A stretch of 64,000 nt of DNA, from positions 6,637,001 through 6,701,000 of the forward strand of contig AP018172.1 of the NCBI GenBank assembly GCA_002368175.1, read 5' to 3'. Both the position numbers and the translations under genes were made by a program. The notes under the pieces were generated by a model that worked only from the letters and a program-made list of their open reading frames with translations, made no database searches and had not been told where the DNA came from. The stretch is from Calothrix sp. NIES-2098. Lineage in GTDB: Bacteria; Cyanobacteriota; Cyanobacteriia; Cyanobacteriales; Nostocaceae. Shown in pieces: positions 35,801-43,800 of the stretch; within the stretch, counting starts at the first letter, position 1; the number at the start of each line of letters is the position of its first letter.

Positions 35801-36448
35801 ATTCGGCGTTGCGTCAAGTTTATCCTAGCATTTCATATTGGGATGGTGCTCGTCATCACTGCTGCACCTTTAATCGGTTTGGCAGGCGTTCCCCTCACAC
35901 CTTTACAAATTCTTTGGATGAACTTGGTAATAGATGGTGTACCAGCCCTAGGATTATCTGTGGAACCCCCTGAGTCAGATGTGATGAGGCGTCCACCTTT
36001 CAGCCCTCGTGAAAGTATTTTTGCTAGGGGGTTGGGTTCCTATATCATCCGCATTGGGATTATCTTTGCGGTGATTACAATTAGTTTAATGACGTGGGCT
36101 TACAGTTATACTCATGCACCTGGGTATCAAGGCGATCCTGAGGCTTGGAAGACAATGGTATTTACTACTCTGTGTATTGCCCAAATGGGTCATGCCATAG
36201 CTATGCGCTCAAATAACCGACTAGCCATAGAAATAAATCCCTTCTCTAACATATATCTCTTAGGAACTGTGGTTTTGATGACAATTTTGCAGATGATGCT
36301 AATTTACATTCCACCCTTGCGAAGTTTCTTTGGAACTCACTTGCTAGATGGTACACAATTAGCTGTTTGTCTTGGGTTTAGTGGCTTAATGTTTGTTTGG
36401 GTGGAGTTAGAGAAAATATTCTTCCGATTAATAGCTCATAAAAGTTAG
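32879..36448 (+). CDS. Gene D: pseudo P-type ATPase fused to a novel N-terminal domain
   Basis: 1189 residues. Residues 1-245 are not part of any P-type pump. They contain FGKAHLYLAYHAAFPLALTP, LLYRLWANFQRDVRGKLLNI and ARGDWEGATAEFDKVLGQ, a helical module I associate with vWA/MoxR-linked systems in cyanobacteria. From about 265 it is a Ca2+/cation P2-type ATPase with all domains: actuator TGE (438-440), KGLPE, DPTEG, MITGDYQLTARAIA, hinge TGDGVNDAP (918-926) and 8-10 membrane helices. Two key residues are gone: the phosphorylated Asp is Gly601 (CSGKTGT) and the PEGL Glu is Val559 (AVPVGLPAV). Canonical pumping should be impossible. It starts 9 bases after gene C. Confidence 0.88.
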   Translation: MSSSEASISERKEKKAKKLIKSFENRFGKAHLYLAYHAAFPLALTPDLLYRLWANFQRDVRGKLLNIPWIAVSDLLLSGLCDRVGYELYEIDLAVKNLLLAQLKVDERFGQQRIQDLSDFLLDYIQQQLHSDDPDIREFARVQSWQALAYQKPTQTFRELALVLSGTNLEDRVEVIRLASLVDTFAEPLGEFADFQRLQNYARGRAKLARGDWEGATAEFDKVLGQEKQAQVAEVVLYIPSKLVPSAKPQGLKNREGAAVWHSLEIEQALELLDSNADTGLSLQEVEKRLQKYGPNELEENSGRSAWEILLDQFKNIMLLMLIAIAIVSGVLDFVAWQGGNLKPGNMPFKDTIAILSVVIINGILGYVQESRAEKAFAALKKLTSPLVRVIRDRKLLEIAAKELVPGDVMLLEAGMQVGADGRLIEQSNLQIRESALTGEAEAVNKQATLQLPEETPLGDRVNMVFFGTEVIQGRAKVLVTNTGMHTELGKMATILQSVESEPTPLQQRMTQIGNVQVTGSLILVAIVVIGGIVQARGLSNLQELLAVALAIAFWAVPVGLPAVITVSLALGTQRMVRRNALIRKLSVVETLGFVSTICSGKTGTMTQNKMLVTSVYTNNHSFQVAGEGYIPVGEFQLEGNVIEPLDYPELQALFVACIVCNDSVLEQEKGQWQILGDPTEGALLALAAKAGIEQDRYKSQLSRVAEFPFSPERRRMSVICVSEAIETGVLPLGNARNYLIFTKGLPELILVRCTHILLNNSSVPLTSEQRYTILAENNRMAIQGLRILGFAYKPLREIPPESSAETSEQELIWLGLVGMLDAPRPEVRAAVQECREAGIRPIMITGDYQLTARAIATDLGIAAEGERILTGQELQRMSDQDLEQNVDLVSIYAQVLPEHKLRIVQALQRRGKFVAMTGDGVNDAPALRQADIGIAMGITGTDVSKEASDTILLDDNFANIVPAIKEGRVFYTNIRRCVKFILAFHIGMVLVITAAPLIGLAGVPLTPLQILWMNLVIDGVPALGLSVEPPESDVMRRPPFSPRESIFARGLGSYIIRIGIIFAVITISLMTWAYSYTHAPGYQGDPEAWKTMVFTTLCIAQMGHAIAMRSNNRLAIEINPFSNIYLLGTVVLMTILQMMLIYIPPLRSFFGTHLLDGTQLAVCLGFSGLMFVWVELEKIFFRLIAHKS

Positions 36449-36470
36449 TGAAAGGGTGAGGAGGTAACTG

Positions 36471-37757
36471 ATGTCCTCTAGTCAAGATCCACATAGCGAT
36501 CGCAGGAATGAACTGCTGAACCTGCTTGATTTAGCAGAAGAAAAGATACTTTACTTACGTAAGAAAAAAATTATTGAGGCTAATCCTTTAGTTATTTTCC
36601 AGTTAGATAAAGAAATTGAACAAGCAGAGGCAGAACGAGATAAAATCACCCGATTAATTGCAGAACTAGATAAAAATCTGACACAAGGACATCAATCACA
36701 GGCTGTTGAGAATACTTTTAGTACTTTAGCTCAACCGTCTATTTCCTTCTCCTTGACAAACATTCTCCACCTCTCTGACCTGCATTTTGGTAGTACAGAT
36801 GATGCTTATAACTGGTACGACACCTTAGCAGAAGACTTGCATTGGGAACTCAAGTGTGAAACTCTTGATGCTTTAATTCTTTCTGGTGATATCGCTAAGA
36901 AATCTAACCTGGAAGAATACTGTGGTGCGAAACAATTTCTCAATGACCTCTGCCAAGAATTTCAACTGCAACCACAGCAGATAGTGATTGTTCCTGGGAA
37001 CCATGACCTCAACTGGAGACTGGCAGAACAAGCATATACTCTGCAACGACGCAAAGAATATACAGGCCCCTTAGATGAAAATCATATTATTGATAAAGGC
37101 GAATATATTGAAGTTCTAGATCTAGAAAAATACAAACAGCGCTTTGCCAACTTCAGCCAGTTTTATCAGGATATCAAAGGCGAACCCTATCCTTTAGCAT
37201 ACGAAGAGCAAGCAATTTTGCACCACTTCCCCGAACAAAACTTGCTGATAGTAGGTTTAAATTCTGCTTGGCAACTTGACCACCATTACAGAAATCGTGC
37301 CAGCATTCATCCTCGTGCTATTTCCAATGCTCTCAAACAGATTCGCCAAAATCCCGCATATCGAAATTTACTAAAAATAGGAGTTTGGCATCACCCTGTT
37401 AACAGTCCCTTTGAAGACCGCATTAAAGATGCTGGCTTTATGGAAAGGCTAGCACAATCCGGCTTTCGCTTTGCGCTTCACGGTCACATTCACAAAGCCG
37501 AGAACAGTTTTTACCGCTACGACGTTAGTACCAGCGGTCGCAAACTAGATATTGTCTGTGCTGGAACTTTTGGCGCACCAATAGGCGAGTGGGTTCCCGG
37601 TTATCCACTGCAATACAATCTTCTGAAATTGGAAGGTAACAAATTAACAGTTCAAACCCGTCGCCGAGAAGAACCCAATGGTACTTGGAAACCTGATGCC
37701 CGTTGGCTTATGGGTGCAGGTCAAAACCCCTTGCCTTACTACGAAATTGAATTATAG
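36471..37757 (+). CDS. Gene E: EAD-like N-terminus + calcineurin-type metallophosphoesterase
   Basis: 428 residues with a strong AGGAGGT ribosome-binding site, 22 bases after gene D. Residues 13-62 (NELLNLLDLAEEKILYLRKK, FQLDKEIEQAEAERDKI) closely repeat the N-terminus of gene A. The phosphoesterase has all metal ligands: D103-x-H105 (HLSDLHFGS), G139-D140 (LSGDIAKK), GNHD 176-179 (VPGNHDLNW), H307/H308 (VWHHPV) and H337-G-H339-x-H341. It could hydrolyse a cyclic nucleotide, nucleic acid or another phosphoester. In this setting it is the most likely enzymatic effector. The substrate is not known. Confidence 0.88.
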   Translation: MSSSQDPHSDRRNELLNLLDLAEEKILYLRKKKIIEANPLVIFQLDKEIEQAEAERDKITRLIAELDKNLTQGHQSQAVENTFSTLAQPSISFSLTNILHLSDLHFGSTDDAYNWYDTLAEDLHWELKCETLDALILSGDIAKKSNLEEYCGAKQFLNDLCQEFQLQPQQIVIVPGNHDLNWRLAEQAYTLQRRKEYTGPLDENHIIDKGEYIEVLDLEKYKQRFANFSQFYQDIKGEPYPLAYEEQAILHHFPEQNLLIVGLNSAWQLDHHYRNRASIHPRAISNALKQIRQNPAYRNLLKIGVWHHPVNSPFEDRIKDAGFMERLAQSGFRFALHGHIHKAENSFYRYDVSTSGRKLDIVCAGTFGAPIGEWVPGYPLQYNLLKLEGNKLTVQTRRREEPNGTWKPDARWLMGAGQNPLPYYEIEL

Positions 37758-38404
37758 TAGCGTCTATATTTGTGTATTTAAATACTCTAGCTTGAAGCTT
37801 TAAGTCATGATTTTGCTTGAGTATCGAAGGTTATGAGTCTGACAACAAGAAGAAGTCATGGGTAATTGATAATTGGATACACCCATTACCTATTACCCAT
37901 TCCCCATTACCCATTACCAACAACTAGACTAGCAGACATAAACGATACTCTTAAGGGTGAGTATTGGAAGTTTTGATTAAATTGTTTCACGACAATTTCA
38001 TCCCTATGACAATCTTCACAAATCTTAAGTTAAGCTTAAAATAAAAATTTTGTGACTAACTATACAGTAATCTTCTAATTTTAGCTTTTTGCTATTAATA
38101 TACTTACTCTAGCTGGAGATCGCTATAAATCATTTGATATAGAGGTATTAACATTGGGGATCAGTAAATATCTAAACAGGAGCTACAGCAAAAATTAATT
38201 TATATATCCAAAGTGAGATGTTAGACCCATAGATCTACTAGGATAATAATTAGAAAATAGGGGTTGTTTTTACCAGCTTTAATTTTGTTTAAAGAAGTTA
38301 GCCAATTATATAGGCTTTTTATGAGGTGGTAGTAAACCAGAATGTTTACTGGTTTATTTCACTGTCTTTATTTACTAGAAATCGTTACAACCAGGGATTT
38401 TAAA
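37758..38404. other. Intergenic region with STRR array
   Basis: About 650 bases without a gene. It holds the heptamer array at 37882-37916. The remainder is AT-rich and shows no clear structure. The last 60 bases should hold the promoter of the zinc-ribbon gene. Confidence 0.5.
37882..37916. repeat. STRR array of CCCATTA-type heptamers
   Basis: Five contiguous units: CCCATTA, CCTATTA, CCCATTC, CCCATTA, CCCATTA. Same unit family as the array inside menD. Confidence 0.92.
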
Positions 38405-38584
38405 ATGCAGATAGTACAACAAATTTGCTGCCCCAACTGTGGTAGTAAAGCTGAACGTCACTATATTTCTGATAGTCATATAACTCGTACCCAATGCCCA
38501 GCTTGTGATTACTTGATGATTAGCTGCACTCGCACTGGCAAAGTCATTGAGGCTTATGCCCCTGGTATTCATGCTAAGATGTAA
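38405..38584 (+). CDS. Small zinc-ribbon protein, 59 aa
   Basis: The product starts MQIVQQICCPNCGSKAERHY and has a second CPACDYLMISC, giving a CxxC...CxxC zinc ribbon. It ends KVIEAYAPGIHAKM. ATG 38405 is preferred to an upstream in-frame start at 38342, which would add a non-homologous tail. Small replication/transcription-type zinc ribbons like this are conserved in cyanobacteria with unknown function. Confidence 0.8.
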   Translation: MQIVQQICCPNCGSKAERHYISDSHITRTQCPACDYLMISCTRTGKVIEAYAPGIHAKM

Positions 38585-38624
38585 AACTTTTGTTTTCTCT
38601 AGTAACGTAAACTGTTAGTTTTTG

Positions 38625-38661
38625 AGAAAAAAGAGCGTTGTGTTAGTAGCACGACGCTCTT
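38625..38661 (-). terminator. Intrinsic terminator for the decayed minus-strand genes
   Basis: AAGAGCGT/ACGCTCTT stem (38631-38638 with 38654-38661). Read on the minus strand it is followed by a T-rich run, so it ends transcription coming from the pseudogene pair. It may also serve the zinc-ribbon gene from the other side. Confidence 0.75.
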
Positions 38662-38685
38662 AATATTACTAATAGATTTACTTGA

Positions 38686-38862
38686 CTATGCTTGCTCGCG
38701 CTGACGCTGAATAATTTGAGGCAAGTCTTCAATTTTGAGAGGTTTAGCATTAGCTTTTATCCGATCCGACAATTCATAAAAAGCTTAATTATCGTCAGGA
38801 TGTTGCAGTACGTAAGCCCTCAATTCTGCTTTGGGCATTGTCTTAAAATCAGGTTTGGTCAT
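38686..38862 (-). pseudogene. DUF6887-like protein with an internal stop
   Basis: Hand translation gives MTKPDFKTMPKAELRAYVLQ, HPDDN, a TAA stop (38785-38787), then AFYELSDRIKANAKPLKIED to a TAG at 38686. Restoring the stop to a sense codon (for example GAA) would give a continuous 58-residue protein of the DUF6887 type, a small cyanobacterial family usually paired with DUF6888. A single nonsense change seems to have inactivated it. Confidence 0.75.
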
Positions 38863-39010
38863 AATTTACTATTCCTTGTTTATCGACCGTTATCTCAATC
38901 TCATCTCCAGCAAGAATTACCAATTCGCCTGTGCTTTCATCTATTCTGAACAAGATTTATTGGTATGAGCATTTTGGTTAACTGATAACTTGCTCCACAG
39001 TTGGTTGCAT
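38849..39010 (-). pseudogene. DUF6888-like protein with frameshifts
   Basis: Starts MQPTVEQVIS at ATG 39010 and then hits a stop. The next frame continues QLTKMLIPINL, and the original frame resumes with FRIDESTGELVILAGDEIEI to a TGA at 38849. Read through the shifts, it is one DUF6888-like protein of about 53 residues. Its end overlaps the start of the DUF6887-like gene by 14 bases, as in an intact coupled pair. Its start lies 2 bases from the rlmN stop. Confidence 0.7.
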
Positions 39011-39012
39011 CT

Positions 39013-40083
39013 TTAATTTTTACTTGCTCTAAGTTGTCCGCAAGCTGCATCAGCTTCTAAACCGCGGGAGTAACGGACGCTGACAGCAATTTGTTGCTGC
39101 TTGAGGACTTTAACGAAGGCTTGAATGCGATCGCTATTTGGGCGTTTATAATCTACTTCTTGAATGGGGTTATAAGGAATTAAATTCACGTGGCTTTGGA
39201 AACCCCGCAAGCGTTTTGCTAGTTCCAAAGCGTGTTCTGGTAAATCGTTGACTCCAGCCAGGAGGATATACTCAAAACTAACGCGGCGGCCAGTGATTTC
39301 CACATATTCCCGACATTCAGCCAGCAAATCTTCAATGGGATAGGGACGCGCGCTGGGAATCAATTGTTCTCGCAGTGCTTGGTTGGGCGCATGAAGGCTA
39401 ACAGCCAGAGTAATTTGTAAATGGTGTTGGGCTAACTGACGAATGCGATCGCGTATTCCTACTGTAGAGACAGTGAGCGATCGCTGTCCAATTCCCACAT
39501 CTTGATTTAAGGATCTTAAAGCTGCTAGGACATTCTCAGTATTTAACAACGGTTCACCCATGCCCATAAATACTACATGGCTTACCCGTTGCTGAAAATC
39601 TTCTTGTACCGTCAACACCTGATCGACAATTTCATGACGTGCTAAGTTACGCTTGTAACCGCCTTTACCAGTGGCGCAGAAATCACAAGCCATCGGACAA
39701 CCCACCTGAGTAGAAACACAGACAGTTAAACGTTTATCACTGGGAATACCAACAGTTTCTACGATTTGTCCATCTGCAAGTTGCAAGAGATACTTGATAG
39801 TGCCATCAGGTGCAACAGCGCGGTGGTGTATAGTTGAACGTCCGATGGGAATTTCTGCGACTTCCGCACGCCATTGTTTTGAGAATACAGAAATATCAGC
39901 TAGCGATCGCACTCCCTTGTGATATATCCAATCATGTAGCTGCTTACCTCGATAAGCTGGCTGTCCCTGTTGCTGCACCCAAGCAGTCAATTCAGCAACG
40001 GAAGCACCTAATAAGGGAGGGATATTTTCTAACTGTTGGGAGTTTAGTGAGTTAGCTGGAGAAATCAGCGGCGTGGCAGACAT
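39013..40083 (-). CDS. rlmN: 23S rRNA (adenine2503-C2)/tRNA methyltransferase RlmN
   Basis: A radical SAM enzyme that makes 2-methyladenosine in 23S rRNA and some tRNAs. The 356-residue product has the Fe-S motif CPMACDFCATGKGG (CxxxCxxC), the GMGEPLLN motif, the AdoMet region TVSTVGIRDRI, LAVSLHAPNQALREQLIP, and a C-terminal Cys in AACGQLR that takes part in the methyl transfer. Length is normal. Confidence 0.97.
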   Translation of the reverse strand: MSATPLISPANSLNSQQLENIPPLLGASVAELTAWVQQQGQPAYRGKQLHDWIYHKGVRSLADISVFSKQWRAEVAEIPIGRSTIHHRAVAPDGTIKYLLQLADGQIVETVGIPSDKRLTVCVSTQVGCPMACDFCATGKGGYKRNLARHEIVDQVLTVQEDFQQRVSHVVFMGMGEPLLNTENVLAALRSLNQDVGIGQRSLTVSTVGIRDRIRQLAQHHLQITLAVSLHAPNQALREQLIPSARPYPIEDLLAECREYVEITGRRVSFEYILLAGVNDLPEHALELAKRLRGFQSHVNLIPYNPIQEVDYKRPNSDRIQAFVKVLKQQQIAVSVRYSRGLEADAACGQLRASKN

Positions 40084-40220
40084 AAATGATCGCGAGTTGA
40101 TGCTAGGATCTCTATCCTATAGCTTCTTGACTCAGACTGGGGTAGATTGAACTGCTTCTTCTGCATCTAGTAATCATGAATCTTAAAAATCAAGAATTCA
40201 ATTAGTTCTCTGTTTATTGC

Positions 40221-40796
40221 CTATTGTTCAAAAGAACTTGGCATCTTTATTCCAAAAAAATTCTGAATAGCAATACCTATTGTTGCATCCCCTAAAGGAA
40301 GATTTTCCCCAATTAAATATTGTTTCTCATCCCAAATTGCACGAAGTTCTTTTTGCTTTTGCAGAAAATGTTCTTCAGGTAAAAACTGAAGATTTTCATC
40401 ATATTTGATTATTTCTATTGTTTTAGCAAAATTTTCTTCAGAGAAGATAATATTATTTTCCCATTCCTCGATTTCTCCTTCTATGCAAGCCCATGTTGAT
40501 TGACAACCATCTGACAGCCAGCACATTTTTCGTAGTAAGATACCTTCTTTTGAATGTTCATAATCAAGTTGATCGTTGCTTGTATCTACACAAATAAAAA
40601 CTACTTCACCAAACTGTAAAGAAATTTTTGTGGTTAAGTAAATTTCAGGATCAAATAATTCGTCTGAATAATCATCACTCAAATTACATACAATCCATTC
40701 TGATTCAGGAATTAAATCTACTTGGGAGAATTTTTCTTGGAGTTTTGCTTTGGACTCCTGTGTTTTAACAAAATAAGCATGATACAATAAACTCAT
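40221..40796 (-). CDS. Hypothetical protein, 191 aa
   Basis: A soluble, acidic protein starting MSLLYHAYFVKTQESKAKLQ. It has a central SLQFGEVVFICVDTSNDQLD and a Trp/Cys-rich LLRKMCWLSDGCQSTWACIE. No motif I recognise. It lies just after the end of the large kinase gene on the same strand, 45 bases downstream, so they may be co-transcribed. It could be an immunity-type or SMI1-like small domain protein, but that is a guess. Confidence 0.65.
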   Translation of the reverse strand: MSLLYHAYFVKTQESKAKLQEKFSQVDLIPESEWIVCNLSDDYSDELFDPEIYLTTKISLQFGEVVFICVDTSNDQLDYEHSKEGILLRKMCWLSDGCQSTWACIEGEIEEWENNIIFSEENFAKTIEIIKYDENLQFLPEEHFLQKQKELRAIWDEKQYLIGENLPLGDATIGIAIQNFFGIKMPSSFEQ

Positions 40797-40841
40797 TTTT
40801 AAAATTTTCCTTTTAAATTTTGCTGATTATAGTATACGAAA

Positions 40842-43800
40842 TTAGTTAGTTTTATTCTGCACGATCAACTCTGAAGAATATTTCTTGATAGGAATTTCAA
40901 TCCAAAACTCTGCCCCCTCTCCTGGTACGGAAATACAGTCTATTTTTCCACCATGCTTATCTACAATAATTTGATAGCTAATAGATAATCCTAAACCAGT
41001 GCCTTCTCCTACAGGTTTAGTTGTGAAAAAAGGGTCAAAAATTCGTTCTCTAATATTTTTCGGAATACCAGGGCCGTTATCTTTGATAGAGATACTCACC
41101 CAGCCATTTTTAATAACTTGAGTACTGATGGTAATTTTGCTAGGATTATTTTGAATTTCTGCGAGCGATCGCTTTTGATTATGCCCATTTAAAGCATCAA
41201 TTGCATTATTAAGAATATTGAGAAATGCCTGATTTAATTGCGCAGCATAGCAGGCGACTAAAGGTAATTTGGCATAATTTTTAATTACAGTAATTTCTGG
41301 ATAATTAGCATTTGTAATTAACCGCGACTGTAACAGCATGAGAGTGTTATCTATACCCTCGTGGATATCTACATACTTAATATCAGCTTCATCCAGTCGG
41401 GAAAAGTTCCGTAAGCCAAGTACAATATTACGAATACGGTTAGCTCCCACTTTCATAGAATCCAGAATTTTATGTAAATCTTCTACCATAAATTCTAAGT
41501 CTATATCTTCTTGAATTTGCTGAATCAACGGTGTCACCTGAGGATATTCCTGCTGATAAATATTAATCAGTTGCAACATCGATGCAATATAGTTATTAGT
41601 AGGTTCGATATTGGCATAAATAAAATTAATTGGATTATTAATTTCATGAGCAACACCAGCTACTAATTGCCCTAAGCTAGACATTTTTTCAGATTGTATA
41701 AGTTTAGCTTGCGTAACTTTCAGTTCGCGTAATGTTTGTTTCAAGCGAAGATTTTTGGCATTTAATTCTTGGGTTCTAGCAGCTACTTTATCTTCTAATC
41801 TTGCATAAAGCTGGGCATTTTCTAAAGAGATTGCTGCTTGGGAAGAAAGAAGTTTCAGGATTTGCAACCGATCGGTAGTAAAAGCATCCACTATCAAACT
41901 ATTTTCTAAATAAAGAATACCAATTAGTTTTCCTTGGTTAAGGATAGGAGTACATAATATAGATTTTGGTTGATATTTAATGATATATGTATCCCTAGAA
42001 AAATTTGTGTTTTTTGTGGCTTCATGAATTAATAAATATTCTTTAGTATGAGCCACATAATTAATTAAACTAACTGGTAGTTCTTGAGTTTTATTGATAG
42101 GTATAGATAGTAGTTCGCACGGTTGATGATTTTGGTATTTTGCTACAAGGTTCAACTTACCATCTTCTTGGAGAATTAACGCAGCTTTATTACCTCCTAC
42201 GTTTTCTAACATTACTTGCAGAAGCATTTGGATTAATTTATCTAGCTGAATTTCCGAGCCAATAGCTAGGGATGCTTTAGTTACAGTTTCTATATCCAAT
42301 ATTGCTGTCACACCAGTACTGCTGGAATCAACAGTTGCAGCAACTAAGGTATTGGTATCGCTCCTATTAAAAGGAACTTGTTTCTGATTGAGAATTGGTG
42401 AAAGTAACTGAGGATAGCATTTTTCTAAATCTTCAATTTTGGTATTAGCTCCCCAACGGCTGTAACAATAGTAAGCATCAATTAGATAGGTTTGGGCAAT
42501 TTTTTCTTTACCAGAAGCTAAGTAAAATTTAGCAGCCAATTCATTAGCTATTGCTTCTTCATGAATATATTGATTTTCTTTAGCACCTCTAATAGCTTGG
42601 TCATAAAGTTCCATAGATTGCCAATTATGACCTAAAATTCTTGCCTTTTCTGCTTCTACTAAATCGTACTTATGTTGATAGTTCATTGGTGCATGAAATG
42701 CCCAATGACGCATTTGTTGCTGATTAGCTAAAACTTGTTCTAGATATTGCTCTTGCTCAATGCTAGACTGGTTATTATATTCAGCTAACAGTGCTAGAGA
42801 ATAGTAAAAATTGTGTTGACTGACAGAAATTTGTCCAGCAACAGAGTTTACATATTGTTTGCCTAAACGCGCACTTTCGACTGCACTATTTAAGTGGTTA
42901 AATAAATAAAATAATATGGTTTTTGCTAAATATACACAAAAGAGGGAATTATAATTATTTGTTTCTATAAATAATGGTAATATTTCCGATTCATTGAAGA
43001 AAACACCATTTAATTGATATTTATTAGCAGTTGTTTCTAGTAGATTAAACACCAATTGCAACCAAACTTTTTGTAAATTCACAGTCCACTGCTGTTTCAG
43101 CTTGTGCATCAAGATACTATATTGTTCTAATTGCTGAGAAACAGATGTCAAATTTTCTCCAGCAAACAACAGGTGTAAGTAATGGTTTGAAGAACAATAA
43201 CCTACATATTCTATATCTCCATTTTCTAAACCAGATTGCACGCCTTCTACTAAAGGATCGATAGTTTTTCGTAGATGCTGTTTCCAAAATTTAATGTTTG
43301 CATTCCAGACTAAGAATAATCTGCATTTAAGTTCTTTAGCATTTAATTTATCTAATAAAATTAAAGCTACTTCACCATAGCGATATCCAGCATTAATTTC
43401 TGATAACATACCGCATAGCAACAAGCCATATAAAACATATCCGTAAGTAGAAGCTGAAGAATTTCCATACTTTACAGACAAATGTATCATTGTAAATATA
43501 ATTGATGGCAGTAATGCAGGATTTGCAAAATAAGCCGCAGAAATCATGCTAATTAATATACGCATAGCAGCGAGTCGATCGGGAGCAGTCATTTTTGGTA
43601 AGTCGATCAAATCTTCAACATCCAAATTTTCAGGAGGTGCTGACTCCAGATTCACTCCCAACATATCTAATACTTTTAGCCCTGTATCAATAGCTAATTG
43701 CATTTGTATTTCAGCCATATACATTTGCATTTGAGCTTCATAAGCCTTGACTCGATCGAGTAGGCTATTTGCATTTTGCTTGACTATTTCTGCGTAGATT

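Noticed and set aside
38692..38949. Plus-strand open frame of 85 codons
   Set aside because: Antisense shadow of the two minus-strand pseudogenes.
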